A stretch of DNA of 64,000 nt from Nocardioides sp. R-C-SC26 (GCF_021246465.1 NZ_JAHRHK010000006.1:153736-217735); one strand, 5' to 3'. Shown: positions 42,660-51,583, numbered from the stretch's first letter. A program made the numbers and translations. Notes: generated by a model not told the origin, from the letters alone.

Positions 42660-43949
42660 TCAGCTCCAGCGCTCCGAAGCGGGCGTGAAGTCGAGGCCCC
42701 GGGCGCCGATGTAGATCTGCTTGGGGCGCGCGATCTTCTGCTCCTTGTCCTGCACCAGCTCGTTCCACTGCGCCAGCCAACCCGGCGTACGGCCGATGGC
42801 GAAGAGCACGGTGAACATCTCCGGCGGGAACTGGAAGGCCTCGTAGATCAGGCCCGAGTAGAAGTCGACGTTCGGGTAGAGCTTGCGCTTGACGAAGTAC
42901 TCGTCCTCGAGCGCGATCTTCTCCAGCTCCTGCGCGATCTCCAGCAGCGGGTTCACACCCGTCACCTCGAACACGTCGTCGCAGGCCTTCTTGATGATCT
43001 TGGCGCGCGGGTCGTAGTTCTTGTAGACGCGGTGACCGAAGCCCATCAGGCGCTCGTCGCCGTTCTTCACGCCCTCGATGAACGCCGGGATCTTGTCCTT
43101 GCTGCCGATCCGCTTGAGCATCCGCAGCACGGCCTCGTTGGCGCCGCCGTGCAGCGGTCCGTAGAGGGCACCGACGCCGGCGGCGACGGCCGAGTACGGG
43201 TCGACCTGGGAGGAGCCCACGGAGCGGACCGCGTTGGCCGAACAGTTCTGCTCGTGGTCGGCATGCAGGATGAACAGGACGTCGAGGGCCTTGACCAGGC
43301 GCTCGTCGGCGACGTACTTCTGCTCGCTCATCTTGAACAGCATCGACATGAAGTTGGCGGTGTAGCCGAGGTCGTTGTCGGGGTAGACGAACGGCTTGCC
43401 CTGCGCGTGGCGGAACGACCAGGCGCCCAGTGTCGGCATCTTGGCGATCATGCGGACGATCTGCATGTGCCGGTTCTCGGCGTCGCCGATCTCGCCGGCG
43501 TCGGGGTAGAACGTGGACAGGGCTCCCACCGACGCCATCAGCATCCCCATCGGGTGCGCGTCGTAGCGGAAGCCCTGCATGAACTCCTTGATGTTCTCGT
43601 GCACGAAGGTGTGATACGTGATCTCGTGCACCCAGGAGTCGTACTGCTCCTTGGTGGGGAGTTCGCCGTGCACCAGGAGGTAGGCGACCTCGAGGAAGTT
43701 CGACTTCTCGGCGAGCTGCTCGATCGGGTAGCCCCGGTACTCCAGGATTCCCTTGTCGCCGTCGATGTAGGTGACGGCGGAGCGGCAGGAGGCGGTGTTG
43801 GTGAAGCCGGGGTCGTAGACGGCGAGTCCGGGGGCGTCGTCGCCCTCGCGGATCTTGCCGAGGTCGGCGGCCTTGATGGCGCCGTCGACGATCGGGACCT
43901 CGTACTCCTGTCCGGTGCGGTTGTCGCGGACGGTGAGGGTTTCAGTCAC
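42660..43949 (-). CDS. gltA: citrate synthase
   Basis: The GTG at 43949 gives 429 residues, the length of type II (hexameric) citrate synthases. LHADHEQNCSANAVRSVGSS has the catalytic His and GFGHRVYKNYDPRAKI the second; the late PNVDFYSGLIYEAFQFPPEMFTVLFAIGRTPGWLAQWNE includes the catalytic Asp region. It condenses oxaloacetate and acetyl-CoA in the TCA cycle. A -10 element lies 8 bases before the GTG, so the mRNA is nearly leaderless. A 16-bp palindrome sits upstream. Confidence 0.97.
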   Translation of the reverse strand: MTETLTVRDNRTGQEYEVPIVDGAIKAADLGKIREGDDAPGLAVYDPGFTNTASCRSAVTYIDGDKGILEYRGYPIEQLAEKSNFLEVAYLLVHGELPTKEQYDSWVHEITYHTFVHENIKEFMQGFRYDAHPMGMLMASVGALSTFYPDAGEIGDAENRHMQIVRMIAKMPTLGAWSFRHAQGKPFVYPDNDLGYTANFMSMLFKMSEQKYVADERLVKALDVLFILHADHEQNCSANAVRSVGSSQVDPYSAVAAGVGALYGPLHGGANEAVLRMLKRIGSKDKIPAFIEGVKNGDERLMGFGHRVYKNYDPRAKIIKKACDDVFEVTGVNPLLEIAQELEKIALEDEYFVKRKLYPNVDFYSGLIYEAFQFPPEMFTVLFAIGRTPGWLAQWNELVQDKEQKIARPKQIYIGARGLDFTPASERWS

Positions 43950-43956
43950 GCGACCG

Positions 43957-43962
43957 ACCCTA
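43957..43962 (-). promoter_or_regulatory. gltA: -10 element for gltA
   Basis: On the minus strand this reads TAGGGT, 7 bases before the GTG start, so the transcript is nearly leaderless. Confidence 0.45.
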
Positions 43963-43995
43963 GACCGGATGGGGGAGGCGCGGTACGCCCGGCCC

Positions 43996-44011
43996 GCTAC
44001 TGGCCAGTAGC
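43996..44011. promoter_or_regulatory. 16-bp perfect palindrome between gltA and rplM
   Basis: GCTACTGGCCAGTAGC is fully symmetric. It lies 33-49 bases upstream of the gltA -10 and 32-47 bases upstream of the rplM -35, so a dimeric regulator could affect either gene. No T-tract; not terminator-like. Confidence 0.5.
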
Positions 44012-44042
44012 GTGAGCGGTCGACATCGCGCGTGCGGTCGTT

Positions 44043-44071
44043 TTGCTCCCGCCGTGCGCCAGCCGTAGTCT
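44043..44071 (+). promoter_or_regulatory. promoter of rplM-rpsI
   Basis: TTGCTC (44043-44048) and TAGTCT (44066-44071) are separated by 17 bases, a housekeeping sigma spacing. Transcription from here would leave a leader of about 140 bases before the rplM ATG. Confidence 0.5.
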
Positions 44072-44220
44072 TGGCGATTGCGTCATCTGCCGCTTCGCGC
44101 CGGGGTCACCCGAGCGGGGCAGTCCCGGACGATCCTGAGCCGGGCCGTGTTCGTCAGATCTCGCAGCACACCACCGGGCGGGCACTCCCGCACGGTTCCT
44201 ACGAACGAAGAGGTTGCGCC

Positions 44221-44664
44221 ATGCGTACCTACGCGCCCAAGCCCGGTGACATCACCCGGGAGTGGCATGTCATCGACGCCGAGGACATCGTCCTGGGCCG
44301 GCTCGCGGTCGCCACCGCGAACCTGCTCCGCGGCAAGCACAAGCCGATCTTCGCGCCGAACGCCGACACCGGCGACTTCGTGATCATCGTCAACGCGGAG
44401 AAGGTCGCCCTGTCGGGCAGCAAGAAGACCACCAAGCTCGCCTACCGTCACTCGGGCTACCCCGGTGGTCTGACGGCGACGCCGATCGGTCAGATCCTGG
44501 AGAAGGACGCGCGCAAGGCGATCGAGAAGGCCGTGTGGGGCATGCTCCCCAAGAACAAGCTCGGTCGTCAGATGATCAAGAAGCTCAAGGTCTACTCCGG
44601 CCCGAACCACCCGCACGCGGCTCAGAAGGCCGTCCCCTTCGAGATCACGCAGATCTCGCAGTAA
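44221..44664 (+). CDS. rplM: 50S ribosomal protein L13
   Basis: The protein has 147 residues and aligns end to end with L13: [54 protein letters not shown], then [63 protein letters not shown]. It is an early-assembling large-subunit protein. The usual partner rpsI follows after 44 bases. The leader is about 140 bases and may hold a control structure. Confidence 0.98.
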   Translation: MRTYAPKPGDITREWHVIDAEDIVLGRLAVATANLLRGKHKPIFAPNADTGDFVIIVNAEKVALSGSKKTTKLAYRHSGYPGGLTATPIGQILEKDARKAIEKAVWGMLPKNKLGRQMIKKLKVYSGPNHPHAAQKAVPFEITQISQ

Positions 44665-44708
44665 TCCCTCCGACGACCTACCTACCTGAGCTAGCAGAGG
44701 ACATCATC

Positions 44709-45209
44709 GTGGCTGACACCACCACCGAGGTCGAGGAGACCTTCGAGACCGACGAGCAGGGCGTGGCCTACACGTCCGAGACCGTTCCCGGCGCGGACAC
44801 CCCGTCCCGTCCGGCGACCATCGCCCCCGCCGCGGCCACCGGCCGCCGCAAGGAGGCCGTGGCCCGCGTCCGCATCGTGCCCGGCACGGGCCAGTGGACG
44901 ATCAACGGCCGCGACCTCGACTCCTACTTCCCGAACAAGCTGCACCAGCAGGTCGTGAACGAGCCGTTCGCCGCGCTGCAGCTCGACGGCCGCTTCGACG
45001 TCATCGCCCGCATCCACGGCGGTGGCATCACCGGTCAGGCCGGTGCGCTGCGTCTGGGCGTGGCCCGCTGCCTCAACGAGATCGACGTCGAGGCCAACCG
45101 TCCGACGCTGAAGAAGGCCGGTCTGCTGACCCGCGACGCGCGCGTGATCGAGCGCAAGAAGGCCGGTCTCAAGAAGGCCCGCAAGGCTCCGCAGTACAGC
45201 AAGCGCTGA
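44709..45209 (+). CDS. rpsI: 30S ribosomal protein S9
   Basis: The GTG at 44709 gives 166 residues. The S9 core starts at [32 protein letters not shown] and ends with the conserved RKAPQYSKR tail that reaches the P-site tRNA. The first 45 residues are an acidic, Thr/Glu-rich extension ([15 protein letters not shown]), common in actinobacterial S9. A strong terminator follows. Confidence 0.98.
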   Translation: MADTTTEVEETFETDEQGVAYTSETVPGADTPSRPATIAPAAATGRRKEAVARVRIVPGTGQWTINGRDLDSYFPNKLHQQVVNEPFAALQLDGRFDVIARIHGGGITGQAGALRLGVARCLNEIDVEANRPTLKKAGLLTRDARVIERKKAGLKKARKAPQYSKR

Positions 45210-45234
45210 TCCCGACAGTCTCAGCACTGTCGTT

Positions 45235-45276
45235 CGGTGGCCCGTCTCTGTCCAGAAGACGGGCCACCGTCGGTTT
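45235..45276 (+). terminator. terminator of rplM-rpsI
   Basis: CGGTGGCCCGTCT (45235-45247) pairs perfectly over 13 bases with AGACGGGCCACCG (45257-45269), leaving a 9-base loop; TCGGTTTT follows. This is the best Rho-independent terminator in the window and separates rpsI from glmM. Confidence 0.85.
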
Positions 45277-45300
45277 TGGCCTCGACGGAAGGATGATCGG

Positions 45301-46686
45301 GTGACCAGGATCTTCGGCACCGATGGCGTGCGTGGTCTGGCCAACGGAGTGCTGACCGCTGAGCTCGCGTTGGACCTCTCGGTCGCAGCCGCCCGGGTGA
45401 TGGTCGACGGCGGAGAGTGGCGCGGACGCAACGACAAGGACGACGCCACCCGCCCCCGGGTGCGGCCGCTCGCGGTCGTGGGGCGCGATCCCCGGATCTC
45501 CGGGCAGTTCCTCGAACACGCCGTGGTCGCCGGGCTGACCTCCGCGGGTGTCGACGTGCTGCGCCTGCGCGTGCTCCCGACGCCGGGCGTCGCCTATCTG
45601 ACGGCCGCCCTGGGCGCCGATCTGGGCGTCGTCATCAGCGCCTCGCACAACCCGATGCCCGACAACGGCATCAAGTTCCTCCAGCGCGGCGGCCACAAGC
45701 TCGACGACGCCGTCGAGGAGGCCGTCGAGGCGGTGCTCGGGCAGGAGTGGGAGCGGCCCACCGGGGGCGACATCGGCCGGGTCGAGCCCTACGGCAAGGC
45801 CGTCGAGGAGTACGTCGAGCACCTGCTCGGCACGCTGGCCGCGCCCCGGCCGCTCGCCGGACTGCGGATCGTGCTCGACTGCGCGCACGGCGCCGCCTAT
45901 CAGGCCGGGCCCATGGTGCTGCGAGCCGCCGGTGCGGACGTGATCGCGATCGGCGTCGATCCCGACGGCCTCAACATCAACGACGGCTGCGGCTCCACCC
46001 ATCTCGGCCCGCTGCGCGACGCGGTGCTCGCCCATGGTGCAGATGCCGGCATCGCGTTGGACGGCGACGCCGACCGCTGCCTCGCCGTCGACCACGAGGG
46101 TCACGACATCGACGGCGACCAGATCCTCGCCGTCCTCGCGCTCGCGCTCGCTGAGCGCGACCACCTGCCACAGCGCACCGTGGTCAGCACGGTGATGAGC
46201 AACCTCGGCTTCGTGCAGGCGATGAGCGCGGCCGGCATCGCGGTGGAACAGACCAAGGTCGGCGACCGCTACGTGCTGGAGTCGATGCGGGCCGGTGGGT
46301 TCGCACTCGGTGGCGAGCAGTCGGGCCACGTGATCATGAGTGAGCACGCCACGACCGGTGACGGCCTGCTGACCGCGCTCCACCTGCTCGCGCGGATGGC
46401 GAGCACCGGCTCGACGCTGCAGCAGCTGGCCGCCGTCGTCACCCGCCTGCCGCAGGTGCTGGTGAACGTTCCCGACGTCGACAAGACGCGCGCGGAGACC
46501 GACTCCGAGCTGGCAGCTGCGGTCGCCGCCGAGGAGGCGGCGCTGGCCGGCAACGGTCGCATCCTGCTGCGCCCCTCGGGCACCGAGGCGCTGGTGCGGG
46601 TGATGGTCGAGGCGCCGTCGCAGGCCCAGGCCGACGACGTCGCGCACCGCCTCGCTGTCGTGGTCAAGGAGCGGCTGGGGCGCTGA
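45301..46686 (+). CDS. glmM: phosphoglucosamine mutase
   Basis: The GTG at 45301 gives 461 residues. The phospho-serine Ser115 lies in [14 protein letters not shown], the metal loop in [14 protein letters not shown], the sugar-binding loop in GGEQSGHVI and the phosphate-binding loop in [15 protein letters not shown]. It interconverts glucosamine 6- and 1-phosphate for UDP-GlcNAc and cell-wall synthesis. A short stretch [13 protein letters not shown] near residue 45 is an insertion compared with E. coli. glmS is 8 kb downstream. Confidence 0.96.
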   Translation: MTRIFGTDGVRGLANGVLTAELALDLSVAAARVMVDGGEWRGRNDKDDATRPRVRPLAVVGRDPRISGQFLEHAVVAGLTSAGVDVLRLRVLPTPGVAYLTAALGADLGVVISASHNPMPDNGIKFLQRGGHKLDDAVEEAVEAVLGQEWERPTGGDIGRVEPYGKAVEEYVEHLLGTLAAPRPLAGLRIVLDCAHGAAYQAGPMVLRAAGADVIAIGVDPDGLNINDGCGSTHLGPLRDAVLAHGADAGIALDGDADRCLAVDHEGHDIDGDQILAVLALALAERDHLPQRTVVSTVMSNLGFVQAMSAAGIAVEQTKVGDRYVLESMRAGGFALGGEQSGHVIMSEHATTGDGLLTALHLLARMASTGSTLQQLAAVVTRLPQVLVNVPDVDKTRAETDSELAAAVAAEEAALAGNGRILLRPSGTEALVRVMVEAPSQAQADDVAHRLAVVVKERLGR

Positions 46687-46697
46687 TCCGCCGTGGG

Positions 46698-46742
46698 TCT
46701 CGACGTCCTCGACCACCGGTTCGGGTCTCGAGCTTGTCGAGA
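46698..46742. repeat. dispersed palindromic repeat (degenerate copy)
   Basis: TCGAGCTTGTCGAGA (46728-46742) is identical to one arm of the repeat at 60658-60698. A second unit, TCTCGACGTCCTCGA (46698-46712), matches the opposite arm at 12 of 15 positions, in reversed order. This is REP-like intergenic DNA. Confidence 0.6.
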
Positions 46743-46824
46743 TGCGCCTCTCGTTGCCGAGGTGTTGCCGTCTCGTTGATCTGACCTGGAGCGGGTGTGG
46801 TCGGTGCCTTCGTACGATGGGGCC

Positions 46825-48186
46825 GTGCTTCCCCGTCAGCGCCGCCTTCCGGCTGCCGCCATCGTCGCGTTCGCCGCGGCCATCGCGGCCGCCCTGCTCG
46901 TGATCGTGCCGACGTCGCCGGCGAGCGCCGTCGAACGGGGCACGGTGCGCGGCGCGATCTACCAGAACGGGGATCTGGTCGGCCGGGTCAAGATGCTCTG
47001 GTTCGACCGCAACTGGACCTTCATCGGATCGCGGATGGTGCGAGGCGGCGTCTACGGTCTGACCCTGCCGGTCGGCACCTACCACCTGCAGTTCGTCGAC
47101 CAGAAGCCCGCCTACGACGTCACCAAGGCCGCGCCCGCCGATGTCACGGTCACCATCCGGCGAGGCACGGTCCAGAAGGACGTCCGGCTGACCCGCGGTG
47201 CCGCGATCGGCGGCACCGTGCGCGCCGGCGGCAAGATCGCCGGAGGTGCGACCGTCATCGCGGCGAACACCTCCGAGCAGTCGTACACGACCAAGGCCAA
47301 CAGCCAGGGCCAGTACGCGATCGGCGGCCTGCCACCTGGCCGCTACTCGATCTTCACCTACGACCGCACCAAGCAGTGGGTGGACAAGTCCATCTACCTG
47401 TCGACGGTGAAGGCCAAGCCCTTCCGTCGGGTGAACGTGAACCTGCGCAAGCGGGCGGGAACGCTCTCCATCGACCTCCTCACGGCATCGGACCGCTACA
47501 AGGCGCGAGCCACGGTGACCGTGGTGAGCCGCAAGACCGGTCAGTTCTGGACCGCGCGCGCGGCCGGAGGACGGGTGACGATCCGCGGGCTCTACGCGGG
47601 GGGATACGACATCCAGTTGCCCGGGTGGGACGTGTGGCTCGGCGGTCGGGTGCGCGTGAACGCCACGGTGAAGCCGGGCAAGGTCGCCTTCGGCAGCGCC
47701 ACGCTGCGCCAGCGTGGAGGCTGGATCACCGGCACGGTGCTGGACGCCTTCGCCCCCGCCTACGTGCTGCCAGGGGCGCGGGTTCGCCTCTACGACGAGC
47801 GCGGTGGCCTGCGTGACACGGCCGTGGCCGGACGCGGCGGGCGCTTCATGCTCGACGGCGCCCTGACCACCGGCTCGTACACCGTCGTCATCGACGCCGG
47901 CGAGATGTCGGGCGGCTACCTGGGCACCGAGCCACGACGCTGCCTCTACACCCAGGTCAAGGTGAGCAACGTCAGGTTGACCACGGGCCGCGGCACCGAG
48001 ATCGGCGCCGCCTACCTGCCGCCGGCAACGGGTCAGCAGAAGTGCCCCTCGCCCACGGCGACGCCGACACCCACGCCGTCGCCCACGCCGACCGCCTCGC
48101 CCACCGGGACCGCGACCGCCACACCCACCCCGACCGCGACCCCGACGACGACCCCGACCGCCACCAGCGCGCCCAGCGTCCGCTGA
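46825..48186 (+). CDS. secreted carboxypeptidase-regulatory-like repeat protein with Pro/Thr tail
   Basis: The GTG at 46825 gives 453 residues. A signal peptide (VAFAAAIAAALLVIVPTSPASAV, about 10-32) is followed by beta-sandwich modules: residues about 35-90 (GTVRGAIYQNGDLVGRVKMLWFDRNW), a clear carboxypeptidase-regulatory-like module (GGTVRAGGKIAGGATVIAANTSEQSYTTKANSQGQYAIGGLPPGRYSI) and two more. The last 45 residues are Pro-Thr-Ser repeats with no LPXTG or membrane anchor. It is probably wall-associated or released. It is transcribed toward the GT2 operon and could be part of the same surface system. Confidence 0.82.
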   Translation: MLPRQRRLPAAAIVAFAAAIAAALLVIVPTSPASAVERGTVRGAIYQNGDLVGRVKMLWFDRNWTFIGSRMVRGGVYGLTLPVGTYHLQFVDQKPAYDVTKAAPADVTVTIRRGTVQKDVRLTRGAAIGGTVRAGGKIAGGATVIAANTSEQSYTTKANSQGQYAIGGLPPGRYSIFTYDRTKQWVDKSIYLSTVKAKPFRRVNVNLRKRAGTLSIDLLTASDRYKARATVTVVSRKTGQFWTARAAGGRVTIRGLYAGGYDIQLPGWDVWLGGRVRVNATVKPGKVAFGSATLRQRGGWITGTVLDAFAPAYVLPGARVRLYDERGGLRDTAVAGRGGRFMLDGALTTGSYTVVIDAGEMSGGYLGTEPRRCLYTQVKVSNVRLTTGRGTEIGAAYLPPATGQQKCPSPTATPTPTPSPTPTASPTGTATATPTPTATPTTTPTATSAPSVR

Positions 48187-48210
48187 GCGAACCCGACTGC
48201 TGACAACCTC

Positions 48211-48226
48211 CGGACCGCACGGTCCG
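48211..48226. promoter_or_regulatory. inverted repeat in the promoter of the GT2 operon
   Basis: CGGACCGCACGGTCCG has perfect 7-base arms around CA. It lies 8 bases upstream of the -10-like TAGGAT of the synthase gene, in the -35 region. A 2-base loop makes an RNA hairpin unlikely. Confidence 0.45.
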
Positions 48227-48233
48227 CCGTCGA

Positions 48234-48239
48234 TAGGAT
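48234..48239 (+). promoter_or_regulatory. -10 element of the GT2 operon
   Basis: TAGGAT, 7 bases before the ATG at 48247, so the mRNA is probably almost leaderless. Confidence 0.4.
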
Positions 48240-48246
48240 CACGCCC

Positions 48247-49707
48247 ATGAGGGAGGACCTCGCTGCCGACGGCAACGCGACTCCTGGCTATGTGATGACG
48301 CCCGATCCGGGCCTGAGCGCCTACGCCGAGGAGTTCTTGGAGAGCCTCGACGCGATGCCCGAGCATCGTGCCACCGTGGGGTGCATCATCCCGGCCTACA
48401 ACGAGGCCGAGACGATCGCGAGCGTGCTCGACTCGCTGCTGATGCAGACGCGACTGCCCGACGTGATCCACGTGATCATCAACAACACCTCCGACGACTC
48501 CGTGGAGATCGCCGGCCACTACGCCGGTCCGCACAGCCGTGTGACGCCGCTCGGCGAGCAGAGCACGATCATCTACGTGCACGACATCGGCAAGAACCCC
48601 GACAAGAAGGTCGGCGCGCTCAACTACGGGTACTCGCTCGTGGAGACCATGGACTACCTGCTCGGCGTCGACGGGGACACCACGCCCGAGCCGGACGCCG
48701 TCGAGCACCTGGTGAACGAGATCGCCAGCGACGACCGGATCGGCGGAATCTCGGCGATCTACTCCATCGACGACTCCGCACTCGACGGACCGATGGCCAA
48801 GTTCCTCATCGCGGGCCAGCGGACGCAGTTCTCGGCCTTCAACATGCAGAACCTGCTCAAGGGCCGCAACATGGCGGTGCTCGGGGGCCAGTTCTCGATC
48901 TTTTCCACCCAGGCGCTGCGCGACGTCATGCGCGACAGCCACCAGCGCACCCCGTGGGTCAGCGACAGCGAGGTGGAGGACTCCCTGCTCTCGCTGCAGA
49001 TCAAGAGCGCCGGCTACCTCACCAAGATCAGCGCGAACGCGCGCGCCCACGTCGGCGGCATGACGACGCTCCGCGCGCTCGACGCCCAGCAGGTCAAGTG
49101 GAACTACGGCGCCATCGACCTGATGTGGCCCGGGCAGCGAGGCGACACCCGGGGCCAGCCCTTCCACCCGAACCTGCGGCTGCGCTGGTTCGAGCACTGC
49201 TCGATGGTCATCAACATCATCACCCGGCTGATGTTCGTGCTGCTGCTGGCCGGCGCCCTCAACATCGGCGCGTTCGTGTTCAGCCCCTGGTGGCTGATCC
49301 CGCCGGTCGCCGCCGTCTGGCTCAACTACCGCGTGGCGCGCTCGATGGAGTTCGCCAATCCACGCGACTACCTGTTCGCACTGCTGATCGCTCCGGCCGA
49401 GATCTACATGTGGATCCGGATCGGCCACTTCGTACGGGCCTGGTGGAAGTTCTTCACCAGCCAGCAGACCGACAACTGGGCCGCCCAGGCCAAGGCCGAG
49501 CGCGGCAAGGGCAGCGCGTGGCTCTATCCCTACTTCATCCTGCTCGTCTTCTTCGTCACGGTGGGTGCCATCTGGGTGCAACTCTCCATCCCGTTGCGCT
49601 CCGACATCCTCTCCGTCGGGTGGCCGATCCTCGGGGTCGTCACGATCCTGCAGACCGGCTGGATGACGATCCGAGCATCCAAGCGCTATCGGGGGTTCAA
49701 GGCGTGA
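48247..49707 (+). CDS. membrane glycosyltransferase family 2 (processive synthase-like)
   Basis: The protein has 486 residues. The GT-A domain opens with CIIPAYNEAETIASVLDSLLMQTRLPD. The Asp motif is D142-G-D144 (VDGDTTPEPD), the catalytic ED pair is 244-245 in SDSEVEDSLLSLQ, and Q281-x-x-K-W285 (QQVKW) fits the acceptor motif QxxRW with Lys for Arg. About five membrane segments follow from residue 315 (VINIITRLMFVLLLAGALN, YLFALLIAPAEIYMWI, YFILLVFFVTVGAIWV, ILGVVTILQTGWM). This is the layout of cellulose, chitin and hyaluronan synthases, which polymerise and export a beta-glycan. The ATGs of the operon partners are coupled. Confidence 0.88.
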   Translation: MREDLAADGNATPGYVMTPDPGLSAYAEEFLESLDAMPEHRATVGCIIPAYNEAETIASVLDSLLMQTRLPDVIHVIINNTSDDSVEIAGHYAGPHSRVTPLGEQSTIIYVHDIGKNPDKKVGALNYGYSLVETMDYLLGVDGDTTPEPDAVEHLVNEIASDDRIGGISAIYSIDDSALDGPMAKFLIAGQRTQFSAFNMQNLLKGRNMAVLGGQFSIFSTQALRDVMRDSHQRTPWVSDSEVEDSLLSLQIKSAGYLTKISANARAHVGGMTTLRALDAQQVKWNYGAIDLMWPGQRGDTRGQPFHPNLRLRWFEHCSMVINIITRLMFVLLLAGALNIGAFVFSPWWLIPPVAAVWLNYRVARSMEFANPRDYLFALLIAPAEIYMWIRIGHFVRAWWKFFTSQQTDNWAAQAKAERGKGSAWLYPYFILLVFFVTVGAIWVQLSIPLRSDILSVGWPILGVVTILQTGWMTIRASKRYRGFKA

Positions 49708-50435
49708 CACGCACCAACGATCGGACGACGAGCAACTGGCGCCGCGCGGCCGTCGCCACGGGCCTCGGCCTCAGCCTGATGCTGAGCGGCTGCTCGCTGT
49801 TCGAGAAGGAGGACGACGCCGTCGTGCCTCCGCCTCAGGTCAAGACGGAGGAGCTGGTGAACTCCCAGTTCACCCGCGACGGAACGTTCCAGTCCCATAT
49901 CGAGGCGCGCGGCGTCCCGGGGCTCGACTTCGTCTACACGCTCTACCCGACCAAGGCGACTCCGCGCACCAACGAGTGGTTCCCCCAGGGCAACAAGTTC
50001 TTCACCTTCACCCTCCAGGCCTACGACCTCGATCGGGGCCTGCGGGACCCGTTCAAGACCAAGCGGCTGGTCTACCTCGACAGCGTCTCGGTCACCTCGC
50101 GCACCATCACCGTCGACGGCGGGCCGACGCAGCGTCCCTACAAGCTCGACGTCGTCGCCAAGCAGGCGACCTTCGACCCCGAGCCGCTGGCCACCCGGTA
50201 CGGGATGCTGATCACCTCGCCGAAGGGCGCCTTCGAGCTCCGGAACCAGCGCATCGGATCGATGTCGGACGACACGCGGGGCGTCGAGCTGACCTTCCGC
50301 GCCGTCGTCAACATCCAGGTCGAGGCGGGCAAGCCGCGCTACGTCAAGCGCGCCATCGTGCAGCGCGTGCCGATCGCGATCTTCGAATCCGACACTCCGA
50401 CCCAGGTGGCGAGGATCCCGATCAACGCCAACTGA
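49704..50435 (+). CDS. lipoprotein of unknown function in the GT2 operon
   Basis: The GTG at 49704 overlaps the stop of the synthase gene (GTGA) and gives 243 residues. Lipobox LMLSGC is followed by SLFEKEDDAVVPPPQVKTEELVNSQF and a beta-rich domain (GVPGLDFVYTLYPTKATPRTNEWFPQGNKFFTFTLQAYDLDRG ... ITVDGGPTQRPYKLDVVAKQATFDPEPLATRYGMLITSPKGAFELRNQ). No family is recognised and no catalytic motif is visible. Coupling to the synthase suggests it is an outer-face partner of the polymer exporter. Confidence 0.85.
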   Translation: MTRTNDRTTSNWRRAAVATGLGLSLMLSGCSLFEKEDDAVVPPPQVKTEELVNSQFTRDGTFQSHIEARGVPGLDFVYTLYPTKATPRTNEWFPQGNKFFTFTLQAYDLDRGLRDPFKTKRLVYLDSVSVTSRTITVDGGPTQRPYKLDVVAKQATFDPEPLATRYGMLITSPKGAFELRNQRIGSMSDDTRGVELTFRAVVNIQVEAGKPRYVKRAIVQRVPIAIFESDTPTQVARIPINAN

Positions 50436-50481
50436 CACCGGCCCGATCGTGACGCTCGGTGGGGTCGGGTTCAATGAACCC

Positions 50482-51468
50482 ATGCGTACCCGGCCCCTGC
50501 TGATCGCGGCGATCCTGCTGGTGGCGCTGTCGGGGCTCACCGGGTGCACCTCGGCGTCGGACGACGAGCCCGGCGACCCGAACGCCTCCAACCCGTTCGC
50601 GGCGAAGGCTCTCTACGCCCTGCCGAGCCCTCGGCTGACGGCGGCCGCTGCGCAGGCGGACGCGGACGGCGACGCCCGCGCCGCCGAGGTGCTCGAGGAC
50701 ATCGCGGCCGTGCCGACCGGGATCTGGCTGACCCCCGAGCGCTATCCGGCCGGCTCGGTCGGACCGTTCGTCAGCTCGGTGATGGCCGCTGCCGATGGCC
50801 GGACGCTTCCGCTCCTCGTGCTCTACGGGCTGCCCGATCGCGATTGCACGGGCGGATTCTCCGCCGGGGGGTTGAGTGCCTCGGCGTACCTCCCGTGGGT
50901 CCAGGAGATCGCCGACGCCGCGAGCGGTGCCGTCGTGGTGCTCGAGCCGGACGCTCTTCCGAGCCTCGTCGAGTGCGGGAACCGCGGTCAGCGGATCCGG
51001 CTGATGTCGGGCGCGGTCGATGCGCTCGTCGCGGCCGGCGTCGCGGTCTACCTCGACGCGGGTCACTCCGACTGGGTCCCGGCGTCGCGGATCGTCACCC
51101 TCCTGGAGGCGGCCGGCATCGATCGGGTCCGCGGCTTCTCCACCAACGTGTCCAACTACCAACCCGACGGCGCCGAGCTTCGCTTCGCCGAGGAGGTCAG
51201 CGACGCGCTCGGTGGCAGCCACTACGTCATCGACACCTCCCGCAACGGGTCGACCACCGGCTCGGAGGAGGCGGTCTCGGACTGGTGCAACCCGCCGGGT
51301 CGTGCCTTGGGGCAGCGCCCCGGCTTCGTCGACGACGGCACGTCGCTCGACGCCTTCCTGTGGGTCAAGCCGCCCGCGGAGAGCGACGGCACCTGCCACG
51401 GCGGCCCGACCGCGGGCGATGTGTGGATCGAACGCGCCGTGGCGCTCGCGGAGGCAGCGGGCTGGTAG
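50482..51468 (+). CDS. glycoside hydrolase family 6 lipoprotein (cellulase-like)
   Basis: The ATG at 50482 gives 328 residues. Lipobox SGLTGC, then a short linker. LYGLPDRDC (Asp119, Asp121) fits GH6 signature 1 with its catalytic acid, and VVLEPDALPSL (Asp157) fits signature 2. A C-terminal VIDTSRNGST and FLWVKPPAESDGTC complete the active-site tunnel region. GH6 enzymes cut beta-1,4-glucans. A membrane-tethered cellulase next to a processive synthase is the arrangement seen in bacterial cellulose and in the Streptomyces cslA/cslZ system. It lacks a carbohydrate-binding module. Confidence 0.9.
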   Translation: MRTRPLLIAAILLVALSGLTGCTSASDDEPGDPNASNPFAAKALYALPSPRLTAAAAQADADGDARAAEVLEDIAAVPTGIWLTPERYPAGSVGPFVSSVMAAADGRTLPLLVLYGLPDRDCTGGFSAGGLSASAYLPWVQEIADAASGAVVVLEPDALPSLVECGNRGQRIRLMSGAVDALVAAGVAVYLDAGHSDWVPASRIVTLLEAAGIDRVRGFSTNVSNYQPDGAELRFAEEVSDALGGSHYVIDTSRNGSTTGSEEAVSDWCNPPGRALGQRPGFVDDGTSLDAFLWVKPPAESDGTCHGGPTAGDVWIERAVALAEAAGW

Positions 51469-51583
51469 GCCGCGGGCGGCGGTGTTGCTCCGCTGTTGCC
51501 GTGCCGTTGCCCTCGCAGGCACTCTGTTGATCGCCGGGTCACCGGGAGTGCACGGAGTGGCCGCGGGCTGCCCCAGCCGTTGT

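Noticed and set aside
48048..48180. Tandem DNA repeat as a mobile or CRISPR-like element
   Set aside because: The ACC-CCG/ACG pattern is simply the coding sequence of the Pro/Thr tail of the secreted protein; no spacers or conserved repeat units.
48211..48226. Terminator of the preceding secreted-protein gene
   Set aside because: A 2-base loop cannot form a stable RNA hairpin, and the -10 of the next gene follows directly; an operator reading is better.
45169..49710. 1,513-residue reading frame on the minus strand
   Set aside because: It spans glmM, the repeat protein and the GT2 gene in antisense. Those genes have clear motifs on the plus strand; the long frame is a high-GC artefact.
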